Origin: JAZDPK01 sp043797615
Lineage (GTDB): Bacteria > Patescibacteriota > Patescibacteriia > UBA11705 > JABHMO01
Direction of reading: 5' to 3'
Assembly (NCBI GenBank): GCA_043797615.1
Contig: JAZDPK010000065.1
Span: 1-60,005 of the forward strand
DNA length: 60,005 bases
The translations under genes and the position numbers were made by a program. Below are positions 1 to 6,449 of this stretch, one piece after another. Under the pieces are notes generated by a model. The model saw nothing but the letters and a program-made list of their open reading frames with translations, was not told where the DNA came from and did no database searches. Each line of letters opens with the position of its first letter. The first letter of the stretch is position 1.

Positions 1-2
1 GC

Positions 3-167
3 GCTTTTGCCGCGTTTGTTTAATTTGTGGCGTTGTGGCTGTCTTTTCTTATTACGTTTATTTTGTTTTTCAAAGAAAAAAAAGCGGCCGTCTGGCTGAT
101 GACGCCGTATATCGCGTGGGTGAGCTTCGCGGCAGTGCTTAACTATTTTATTTACATTTTAAATTGA
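3..167 (+). pseudogene. TspO/MBR family C-terminal part, with in-frame stop
   Basis: The frame ending at TGA 165-167 reads VALWLSFLITF, then MTPYIAWVSFAAVLNYFIYILN in two pieces (WLMTPYIAWVSFAA and VLNYFIYILN). This is the conserved last helix and Leu-Asn end of TspO/MBR tryptophan-rich sensory proteins, membrane proteins that bind porphyrins and other small ligands. Codons further upstream (AFAAFV) also fit the family, but a TAA stop at 21-23 lies between them and the rest. The copy is therefore interrupted by a nonsense codon or a sequence error. Most of the gene lies outside the window, so whether the locus is dead or only mis-sequenced cannot be decided here. Confidence 0.5.
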
Positions 168-255
168 AGCAAGACAAGCAAGACAAGTAAAACGAGTTAA
201 ACAAGTTACTGAAGTGGCTTGTCTTGCTCGTCTCGCTTGTTTCACTAGTCTTGCA
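168..255. repeat. Mirrored word array, AAGACAAG family, copy 1
   Basis: The left arm (168-207) iterates CAAGACAAG-like words. The right arm (215-254) carries their reverse complements (CTTGTCTTGC). The result is a long imperfect hairpin between tspO and lemA. Related arrays follow mutL (36988) and rplQ (41104). Confidence 0.75.
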
Positions 256-265
256 TCTCTCATAT

Positions 266-841
266 ATGTCTAAAAAATTCATTTGGATCATCATCATCAT
301 TGCGGCGGTTATCATCGTCGCCGGATGGGTGATCAGCATGTACAATTCGTTTGTTCGTTTGAACGCGGCCGTTGACACGCAATGGGCGCAAGTGGAAACG
401 CAGTATCAGCGCCGGTTCGATTTGATCCCGAATTTGGTAAACAGCGTCAAGGGCATTTTAACGCAAGAGCAGACCGTGTTCGGCGACATTGCCGACGCCA
501 GAACGCGCTATGCCGGAGCCGCGACTGTTGACGATAAAGTGGCGGCCACCAATCAAATGGAAACAGGGCTCGGCCGATTGCTCGCGATCATTGAAAATTA
601 TCCGCAGTTGAAATCAAGCGAAAACGTCAAAGACCTGATGACGCAATTGGAAGGCGCGGAAAACCGCGTCAGCGTCGAGCGCGGCAGATTCAACAACAGC
701 GTCAAAGCGTTGAATATCGCCGTGCAGACGTTCCCTGGCAATGTTTTCGCCGGAATGTTCGGATTCAAGACGCGCGCTTTGTTCGAAGCCGTGTCCGGAG
801 CTGAAACAGCGCCGACGGTGAATTTGGATTTGACCAAGTAA
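266..841 (+). CDS. lemA: LemA family membrane protein
   Basis: The protein is 191 aa. It has one N-terminal membrane helix (about residues 5-27, rich in Ile/Val) and a helical domain with the LemA hallmarks YNSFVRLN, VDTQWAQVETQYQRRFDLIP and NRVSVERGRFN. LemA proteins are membrane-anchored with an extracytoplasmic alpha-helical bundle, and their molecular role is poorly defined. The start at ATG 266 (MSKKFIW) is preferred because an in-frame upstream start lies inside the repeat array. The TPM-domain gene 1.4 kb downstream is a frequent LemA partner, which suggests a shared envelope function. No ribosome site is visible. Confidence 0.9.
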   Translation: MSKKFIWIIIIIAAVIIVAGWVISMYNSFVRLNAAVDTQWAQVETQYQRRFDLIPNLVNSVKGILTQEQTVFGDIADARTRYAGAATVDDKVAATNQMETGLGRLLAIIENYPQLKSSENVKDLMTQLEGAENRVSVERGRFNNSVKALNIAVQTFPGNVFAGMFGFKTRALFEAVSGAETAPTVNLDLTK

Positions 842-897
842 CGGAGACGGACTAAAACACGGATTATACGGATATTCAAGATCATAATTTTGTATTT

Positions 898-1419
898 ATG
901 AAAAACGCGGAGCAAAGCGAGTTCGATAAAATTGAATTGGAAAAATCAAAATATCTCCAATTCGGAAAGTACACTGAAGATTGCCCCGGTTGGCTTTTGG
1001 AAAAAGCGAAAAGCGTTGTAAGTGAAAAAATCGACGAATCTTATGTTAAAAAAATATTGTCGTTGATTAATGATGAATTTAATACGGAAAAGCATCAAAT
1101 AACCAAAACAACGGATTTTAGAAAGTCTCGTTTCATAGGCGTAAAATGTATTTTGGACAAGCGGTTGCAATCATGCGGCGCAGTTGCCAGTGTCATCGCT
1201 TCGGTTTTTCGCGGACTTGGCATTCCAACGAAACTTGTTCATGGTTATCTCGGCGAAGAAAAAGAAAACAGGCGGCATGCGTGGAACGAAATTTATTTCG
1301 ACGGAGCTTGGCACCCGTTTGACATTACGCGCGGGAATTTTGCGGTCGGCGAAAAACATGTCAGAAAAGGGGAGTATGTTGATTGGGCGGATATGGAGAA
1401 GGATTACGATAAAAAATAA
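898..1419 (+). CDS. Transglutaminase-like (papain-fold) protein
   Basis: The protein is 173 aa, cytoplasmic by appearance, with no signal peptide or membrane segment. The transglutaminase-core triad is visible as Cys93 (QSCGAVASV), His127 (RRHAWNEIY) and Asp142 (HPFDITRG), in the usual order and spacing. Members of this superfamily act as proteases, transglutaminases or amide hydrolases, and the substrate here cannot be inferred. The N-terminal 80 residues are helical and charged and match nothing I recognise. The gene lies between lemA and the TPM-domain gene on the same strand. It ends 3 bases before the next ATG, so co-transcription is likely. Confidence 0.75.
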   Translation: MKNAEQSEFDKIELEKSKYLQFGKYTEDCPGWLLEKAKSVVSEKIDESYVKKILSLINDEFNTEKHQITKTTDFRKSRFIGVKCILDKRLQSCGAVASVIASVFRGLGIPTKLVHGYLGEEKENRRHAWNEIYFDGAWHPFDITRGNFAVGEKHVRKGEYVDWADMEKDYDKK

Positions 1420-1422
1420 TTT

Positions 1423-2298
1423 ATGTTTAAAAAAGTAACAATCGCTTTTTGTTTAATGTTTTTGTTTGCGTTCAACTCGCACGCTTATTATAGTCCCGGA
1501 ACTCCGACCGGTTTTGTGAACGATTACGCGAATTTGATGACGCCGGCGAGCCGAGCGTCGTTGGAATCCGAGTTGACGCAGTTCGAACAAGCGACAAAAC
1601 ATGAAATCGCGGTTGTTACGATCAACAGTTTGCAAGGCGACACGATTGAAAATTTTGCGGTTAAACTTTTTGAAGACTGGAAAATCGGCAAACAAGGCGC
1701 TGACAACGGCGTTCTGTTTTTAATTTCCAAAGAAGACAGGCAGATGCGAATTGAAGTCGGATACGGTTTGGAAGGAGCGCTGACCGACATTCAATCCAGC
1801 GCCATCATCGATCAACTCGCCAAGCCGAATTTCCAGCAGAATAATTTTGATCAAGGCATTTACTTGTCCGTGTCGGAAATCGAAAAGGTGATTCAAGGCG
1901 AACCGATTTCCGTCAACGTTGAAAAGAAAAACAGCGGCCTTATTGATCCGCATCTCATATTTTGGCTTGTGATAATTTTGTTTTCCGTTTGGCGCGCGAT
2001 ATTTTTTGCCTTGGGCAAATCAAAATCCTGGTGGCAAGGAGGCGTGGTCGGCGCGGTCATCGGCGCGATCCTCGGCGTAATTTTTTGGGGAGCGATCGGC
2101 TCCGTCGTCGTCGGAATAATTCTGGCCGGCTTTGGCCTGTTTAGCGACTGGGGCGCTTCGCATCGCGATTGGTTCAAAAAAGGCGGCCGTGGCGGCGGCC
2201 TGTTCTTCGGCGGCGGTTTCGGCGGCAAGGGCGGCGGCGGATTCGGCGGTTTCGGCGGAGGAAGGTCGGGGGGCGGGGGAGCGAGCGGCAGTTGGTAG
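1423..2298 (+). CDS. TPM-domain (YgcG-type) secreted membrane protein
   Basis: The protein is 291 aa. It has a signal peptide ending at about residue 21 (SHA-YYSPG), a TPM domain at about residues 30-150 (FVNDYANLM at its start, VGYGLEGALTD in the core), and two or three membrane helices at about 175-245. The C-terminal tail is built almost entirely of Gly with Phe and Ser, ending in GASGSW. This order is the standard layout of the YgcG/TPM family. TPM domains occur in photosystem repair proteins and in bacterial envelope proteins next to LemA, and phosphatase activity is known only for some members. The Gly-rich tail probably stays disordered. Confidence 0.85.
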   Translation: MFKKVTIAFCLMFLFAFNSHAYYSPGTPTGFVNDYANLMTPASRASLESELTQFEQATKHEIAVVTINSLQGDTIENFAVKLFEDWKIGKQGADNGVLFLISKEDRQMRIEVGYGLEGALTDIQSSAIIDQLAKPNFQQNNFDQGIYLSVSEIEKVIQGEPISVNVEKKNSGLIDPHLIFWLVIILFSVWRAIFFALGKSKSWWQGGVVGAVIGAILGVIFWGAIGSVVVGIILAGFGLFSDWGASHRDWFKKGGRGGGLFFGGGFGGKGGGGFGGFGGGRSGGGGASGSW

Positions 2299-2311
2299 CG
2301 TTATTTGGAAT

Positions 2312-2869
2312 ATGGACATTAAACATCTCGGAAGAAAAAGAAATCGATTAAAATATTTTGATTATTCGCAATCAGGCTGGTATTTTATTACGATTTGCGT
2401 AAAAGACAGAAAGGAATGTTTTGGCGAAATTAAAAATGGCATAATGATTTTGAATGAATACGGAAAAATTGCGGAAAAATGTTGGTTGGATATCATAAAA
2501 CATTTTCCGAATGTGGTTTTGGATGTTTTTATCATAATGCCGAATCATATACATGGCATTTTAATAATTCGGGAAAATGGAAACGGAAACAACGTGGTAG
2601 GGAACAAAGATTTTTGTTCCCTACCAAAGAACGAAATCCCCTGGCAAACGAAATTATCCAAATCATTGCCATCCATTGTTCGGGGATTTAAAATCGGCGT
2701 GACCAAATATTTTCGTGAAAAACAGAATCATGATTTTCAATGGCAGAAATCATATTACGACAATATTATCCGCGACGAAAAGGCGTTGAACAACATACGC
2801 CATTACATAAAAAACAATCCGGCAAAATGGTTTAGAGACAGAAACAATAAGGAAGATTTGTATTGTTAA
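2312..2869 (+). CDS. REP-associated tyrosine transposase (RAYT, Y1_Tnp)
   Basis: The protein is 185 aa. It carries the HUH nuclease signature MPNHIHGIL (His79, His81), the N-terminal strand GWYFITICVKDR, and the catalytic-tyrosine region SYYDNIIRDE (Tyr148/149) followed by HYIKNNPAKW. RAYTs are single-strand nucleases linked to the spread of REP hairpins. They are usually solitary genes, as here. The start at ATG 2312 is chosen because a longer frame only extends through the Gly-rich end of the preceding gene. A perfect 13-bp inverted repeat lies inside the coding sequence (2596-2625). The gene looks intact. Confidence 0.9.
   Translation: MDIKHLGRKRNRLKYFDYSQSGWYFITICVKDRKECFGEIKNGIMILNEYGKIAEKCWLDIIKHFPNVVLDVFIIMPNHIHGILIIRENGNGNNVVGNKDFCSLPKNEIPWQTKLSKSLPSIVRGFKIGVTKYFREKQNHDFQWQKSYYDNIIRDEKALNNIRHYIKNNPAKWFRDRNNKEDLYC
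2596..2625. repeat. Perfect 13-bp hairpin inside the RAYT gene
   Basis: GGTAGGGAACAAA (2596-2608) is exactly complementary to 2613-2625 across a GATT loop. It is translated in frame as about residues 96-104. It contains the GTAG tetranucleotide typical of REP elements. Confidence 0.8.
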
Positions 2870-2900
2870 CAACATGATGGATGCGTGCGCTTGATTTTTG

Positions 2901-2909
2901 TGATACAAT
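2901..2909 (+). promoter_or_regulatory. Extended -10 promoter, near-leaderless
   Basis: TGATACAAT is an extended -10 ending 6 bases before the ATG at 2916, so the transcript would start at or next to the start codon. Confidence 0.5.
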
Positions 2910-2915
2910 GTTTTT

Positions 2916-3215
2916 ATGAAAAAAATAGTCATGATTATTTTGCTGATCGTCGCCATTATTGCGCTGATTGCGTTTTTTTATTTTTATTTTTTTTCTACCG
3001 ACAGCATTGACGGCAATTGGGTTCAAAAAACGGTTTGCGGCGCGTCGGGCGGACATTGGAAAGGTTTTTTGAGCGGATGTAAAGATTATTGCTATTCCGA
3101 AAGGGCTCAATCCGCAGGGAAAATTTCGACTATTTCTTGCTCAATGGGTTCTACTTCCGGATGCGATTGCGGTCCTGATAAGTGCTGGAATGGCTTCGCC
3201 TGCGAAAAAAATTGA
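2916..3215 (+). CDS. Small membrane-anchored Cys-rich protein
   Basis: The protein is 99 aa. Residues 4-27 form a strongly hydrophobic helix. After it comes an extracytoplasmic segment with eight Cys: TVCGASGGHW, SGCKDYCYS, ISCSMG, GCDCGPDKCW and FACEKN. The spacing suggests a disulfide-stabilised or metal-binding mini-domain outside the membrane. I do not recognise the family with certainty. Its own extended -10 box suggests it is transcribed alone. No ribosome site is seen, consistent with a leaderless transcript. Confidence 0.7.
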   Translation: MKKIVMIILLIVAIIALIAFFYFYFFSTDSIDGNWVQKTVCGASGGHWKGFLSGCKDYCYSERAQSAGKISTISCSMGSTSGCDCGPDKCWNGFACEKN

Positions 3216-3240
3216 AATGCGAGCGCGAAAATGTTTTTCT

Positions 3241-3249
3241 TGATATAAT
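3241..3249 (+). promoter_or_regulatory. Extended -10 promoter of the PfkB kinase gene
   Basis: TGATATAAT is a perfect extended -10, 35 bases before the ATG at 3284. No clear -35 is seen. Confidence 0.55.
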
Positions 3250-3283
3250 ATATTTGAAATAAAAACAAAAATTAAAAGTTCGT

Positions 3284-4258
3284 ATGAAGCATTACGAAGT
3301 CGTCACCGTCGGCAGCGCCTTGAAAGACATCATGTTCCACAGCGATGGGCTCTTTGTGATTAAAAGCGACGACGTCAAGCAACAAAAACTTTTGGCCGTG
3401 GAGTATGGCACGAAAATTCCGATCAAAGAAGTTTTTGTCAATTACGGCGGCGGCGCGATGAACACGGCCGTCGGCTTGGCCAATTTCGGAATATTTACCG
3501 CTCCGCTCGCGTGCATCGGCGACGACCAGATGGGCCGGGAGATTTATTGCCATTTGAAGGAAAAGAAAATCGACGCGTCGCTTTTGCATTTCACCAAACA
3601 GGCGAAAACCGGATTTTCCATCATTGTTTCTTCGTTGAAAGACAGAGAGCATACGATTTTCACGCACAAGGGCGCGAGCGCCTTTCTGCAGCTGCCCAGC
3701 CTGCGCAATTTCCAGACGGATTGGTTTTACGTTTCCGCGCTCAGCGGCGAGAATTGGGCGTCGGAGACGGATAAGATCATGCGCCAAGCAAAGCGCGGCG
3801 TTAAAATCGCCTGGAATCCGGGCGCGGCGCAATTGGCAAAACATAAGATCATTTTGAATTTTCTGCCGGCGGTCGAGCTGTTCATCTTGAACAAAGACGA
3901 AGCGATTGAATTGGTCTGCGCGGCAAAACCGAAAACAAAGAAATCAAAGTTGAAAGACTCCAGGTTTTTGCTGGCGGAAATCAAATCATTCGGGCCGCGC
4001 AAAGCCGTTATAACCCAGAGCGCGAAAGGCGCGATGGCCGTCGACGAGAACGGCAGGCACTACTATTATCCGGCCGCGTCCGATCCGAAGCGGATCGTCG
4101 ATACGGTGGGCGCGGGCGACGCTTTTTCCTCCGGTTTAATTGCCGGATTGATTCGCTTTAAGGATTTCGACAGGGCGATGCAGCTCGGCATGAAAAACAG
4201 CGCGGCGGTCCTGTACCGCGTCGGCGCGCAGAACGGCCTCTTGCGGATGAAACTATAG
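3284..4258 (+). CDS. PfkB/ribokinase-family sugar kinase
   Basis: The protein is 324 aa, the usual family length. It has the N-terminal strand VVTVGSALKDI, the glycine-rich substrate motif VNYGGGAMNTAVGLA (about 52-66), and the C-terminal PfkB signature DTVGAGDAFSSG (273-284), with Asp279 as catalytic base in the GAGD anion hole. Ribokinase-family enzymes phosphorylate sugars or nucleosides with ATP. The substrate cannot be read from the sequence; ribokinase, fructokinase or adenosine-kinase-like roles are all possible. It precedes the acetate-kinase module but is separated from it by the four-helix-bundle gene. Confidence 0.85.
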   Translation: MKHYEVVTVGSALKDIMFHSDGLFVIKSDDVKQQKLLAVEYGTKIPIKEVFVNYGGGAMNTAVGLANFGIFTAPLACIGDDQMGREIYCHLKEKKIDASLLHFTKQAKTGFSIIVSSLKDREHTIFTHKGASAFLQLPSLRNFQTDWFYVSALSGENWASETDKIMRQAKRGVKIAWNPGAAQLAKHKIILNFLPAVELFILNKDEAIELVCAAKPKTKKSKLKDSRFLLAEIKSFGPRKAVITQSAKGAMAVDENGRHYYYPAASDPKRIVDTVGAGDAFSSGLIAGLIRFKDFDRAMQLGMKNSAAVLYRVGAQNGLLRMKL

Positions 4259-4259
4259 C

Positions 4260-4311
4260 CAAAAAATCAAGAAAACAAAAAAATCAAAAAATCAAGAAAG
4301 TAAAATAAAAT
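4260..4311. repeat. Left arm of the mirrored array around the four-helix-bundle gene
   Basis: Repeats of AAAAAATCAAGAAAA-type words end at the ATG of the next gene. The matching right arm lies at 4672-4711, on the far side of that gene. Confidence 0.55.
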
Positions 4312-4668
4312 ATGAACGAATATCAATTAAAGTTGAAAGGATTAATGGATGAATACGTACATTATATATATCAAATAACGGCAAGATTTCCTAAAGAAGA
4401 GTTATATGGAACAATTTCGCAATTTCGTAGGGCAGGATTGTCAATTATCTTAAATTACATTGAAGGATACGCGATAAGAAGAACATTGGTTCGTTTTAAT
4501 CAGCTGGAAACATCTTACGGATCTCTGCAAGAAACAAGATATTTATGGGATTTTTCCGTTGCGGAACATTACACGAATGATGAAGAATATAAAAAAGGTA
4601 TAAAGCTTGCAGAAGAAATTGGCGCAATGTTATGGACTGAATTGAGTAATCCTGAAAAAACGATCTAA
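4312..4668 (+). CDS. Four-helix-bundle protein (23S rRNA IVS/S23 family)
   Basis: The protein is 118 aa and all helical. It has the family hallmarks YHYIYQITARFPKEE at the N-terminus, QFRRAGLSIILNYIEGYA, and a C-terminal LAEEIGAMLW helix. This family (TIGR02436 type) was first seen in intervening sequences of 23S rRNA genes and is widespread in CPR genomes as free-standing genes, with unknown biochemical role. The gene sits between two A/T-rich arms that are reverse complements in word content, so it resembles cargo in a hairpin element. No ribosome site is visible. Confidence 0.8.
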   Translation: MNEYQLKLKGLMDEYVHYIYQITARFPKEELYGTISQFRRAGLSIILNYIEGYAIRRTLVRFNQLETSYGSLQETRYLWDFSVAEHYTNDEEYKKGIKLAEEIGAMLWTELSNPEKTI

Positions 4669-4671
4669 GAA

Positions 4672-4711
4672 AATTAATTTTTTGATTTATTGTTTTATTG
4701 ATTTATTAAAT
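4672..4711. repeat. Right arm of the mirrored array around the four-helix-bundle gene
   Basis: It contains TTTTTTGATTTATTG and TTTTATTGATTTATT, the reverse complement of the word type in the left arm at 4260-4311. Confidence 0.55.
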
Positions 4712-4719
4712 AAGATATT

Positions 4720-5289
4720 ATGCCTACAATCAAAATCGAAGTTTCCGCGCGCCATGTTCATTTGACGCGCCATGATCTGGAAAAGCTGTTCGGCGACGGA
4801 TACGAATTGAAAATCGAAAAAGATCTTTCCCAGCCCGGCCAGTTCGCCGCGGCGGAAACAGTGACGCTCGCCGGCCCGAAGCGCTCCATTGAAAACGTCC
4901 GCGTCATGGGGCCGTGCCGCCAGCACACGCAGGTGGAAATTTCCAAATCCGACAGTTTTTTCCTGGGCTCGCCGGCGCCGGTGCGCTTGTCCGGAAAGGT
5001 TATCGGATCGGGAGCGATCAAGATTATCGGCCCGAAAGGCGAGATCGAATCGAAAGAAGGCCTGATCGTGGCCAAGCGCCATTTGCATTTGAACAAAGAC
5101 CAGGCGCACGAGCTCGGCGTTGCCAACGCGCAAACCGTGAAAGTCGAAATCGACGGTCCGCGCGCTTTGATTTTCGACGAAGTGGAAACGCGGATCAACG
5201 AGGAATTCGACGCCGCTTTCCATATCGACACCGACGAAGCGAACGCGGCCGGCATAGACCGCGCGGGTGAAGGCATTATTATCTTATGA
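4720..5289 (+). CDS. pduL: Phosphate acyltransferase PduL
   Basis: The protein is 189 aa. It has the PduL double-barrel motifs VSARHVHLTRHDLEKLFG, KDLSQPGQFAAAETV, MGPCRQHTQVEIS, then AKRHLHLNKDQA and FHIDTDEANAAG. The His residues in HVH, HLH and HID are the metal ligands in this family. PduL interconverts acyl-CoA and acyl-phosphate, here probably acetyl-CoA and acetyl phosphate. Its stop overlaps the acetate kinase start (ATGA at 5286), which indicates translational coupling. Together the two genes form the substrate-level phosphorylation branch from acetyl-CoA to acetate plus ATP. No encapsulation peptide is apparent, so it is not a microcompartment version. Confidence 0.93.
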   Translation: MPTIKIEVSARHVHLTRHDLEKLFGDGYELKIEKDLSQPGQFAAAETVTLAGPKRSIENVRVMGPCRQHTQVEISKSDSFFLGSPAPVRLSGKVIGSGAIKIIGPKGEIESKEGLIVAKRHLHLNKDQAHELGVANAQTVKVEIDGPRALIFDEVETRINEEFDAAFHIDTDEANAAGIDRAGEGIIIL

Positions 5290-6446
5290 AAACAAAATAC
5301 ATTTTGATCGTGAACGCCGGCAGCTCGAGCTTGAAGATCAAGCTTTTTAATTTTAAATTGAAAGAAGCGTTCGGCGGCATAATTGAAAAAATCGGACTCG
5401 GCGGTTCGTTTATCGCTGTTGAAAAGCAAAAAAATCCGCCTTCGTTAAAACTTCGGCGGACAGGCAAGAAAACAATAAATCAAAAAATCAAGGATCATCA
5501 AGAGGCGTTGCAGGCGGTTGTCGATTGCCTTGTTGAAAATGGAATCGAACTGAAACAAATTGTTAAAATCGGCCATCGCGTGGTGCACGGCGGCGAAAAA
5601 TTCGTCAAGCCGACATTGATCACGTCGGCGGTTTTAAGGGAATTGGCGCAATTCAACAGGCTGGCGCCGCTGCACAACCCGCACAATCTGGCCGGCATCG
5701 AGGCGTGCCTGAAATTGTTTCCAAACGCAAAAAATTACGCGGCGTTCGATACGGCGTTCCATTCGACCATGCCGGATTTCGCTTGTCAATATCCGCTGCC
5801 GGAAAAATTTTATAAAAAAATGAATATCCGGCGCTATGGTTTTCACGGTTTATCGCATCAATATGTCAGTTTGGAAGCGGCTAAGCGCTTGAAAATAAAA
5901 AAGCCGAATTTGATCGCTTGCCATTTGGGCGGCGGCTGCAGTATTTGCGCGATTAAAAAAGGCAAGAGCGTTGACACATCCATGGGCTTCACGCCGCTGG
6001 AAGGACTGATGATGATGACGAGGACCGGCGACATTGACGCGGGAATAATTTTATATTTGGCACGAAAAGGATTTACTTTGTCGGAAATTGACGATTGGCT
6101 GAATAAAAAATCAGGGCTTCTCGGCGTTTCCGGATTGAAAGACATGCGCGACATCATGATCGCGAACGGTTATGCGATTCCGGGTTATTCGACTCAAATT
6201 AAATTTACCGATGAGCAGAAAAAGTCCGCCAAGCTGGCGCTGGAAATGTTCGTTTACCGCATAAAAAAATACATCGGCGCGTATTCCATTATTCTTGGTA
6301 AAGTGGATGCCATTGTGTTTACCGCCGGCATCGGCGAACGCAACAAAGACGTGCGAAATTTGATTGTCCGCCATTTGCCGAACAAGCCGAAGGTTCTCGT
6401 TATCCCGGCGGACGAAGAGATGATGATCGCCGGATTGATTCGTTAA
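5286..6446 (+). CDS. ackA: Acetate kinase
   Basis: The protein is 386 aa. It opens with the ASKHA phosphate loop VNAGSSSLK. Further motifs are GHRVVHGGEKF, FDTAFHSTMP, RRYGFHGLSHQY, ACHLGGGCS, SMGFTPLEGLMM and VFTAGIGERN. It transfers phosphate from acetyl phosphate to ADP, completing the PduL reaction. The start overlaps pduL by 4 bases. Residues about 51-60 (PPSLKLRRTG) are encoded by a repeat element also seen at the 3' end of tsaB. The C-terminus is slightly short, stopping soon after the usual VIPADEE segment. Catalytic residues appear intact. Confidence 0.95.
   Translation: MKTKYILIVNAGSSSLKIKLFNFKLKEAFGGIIEKIGLGGSFIAVEKQKNPPSLKLRRTGKKTINQKIKDHQEALQAVVDCLVENGIELKQIVKIGHRVVHGGEKFVKPTLITSAVLRELAQFNRLAPLHNPHNLAGIEACLKLFPNAKNYAAFDTAFHSTMPDFACQYPLPEKFYKKMNIRRYGFHGLSHQYVSLEAAKRLKIKKPNLIACHLGGGCSICAIKKGKSVDTSMGFTPLEGLMMMTRTGDIDAGIILYLARKGFTLSEIDDWLNKKSGLLGVSGLKDMRDIMIANGYAIPGYSTQIKFTDEQKKSAKLALEMFVYRIKKYIGAYSIILGKVDAIVFTAGIGERNKDVRNLIVRHLPNKPKVLVIPADEEMMIAGLIR
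5436..5465 (+). repeat. CGCCTTCG..CGGCGG element inside ackA
   Basis: Two arms (CCGCCTTCG and CTTCGGCGG) surround TTAAAA. An almost identical element occupies the 3' end of tsaB (52249-52279), and relatives lie in recJ (15234) and at 15979. Confidence 0.7.
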
Positions 6447-6449
6447 ATT

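Noticed and set aside
2132..2311. 60-residue extension of the RAYT protein
   Set aside because: It is an alternative frame of the Gly-rich end of the TPM gene. Transposase homology begins at 2312.
5286..6446. Acetate kinase as a truncated pseudogene
   Set aside because: The C-terminus is only slightly short and all active-site motifs are present in one frame.
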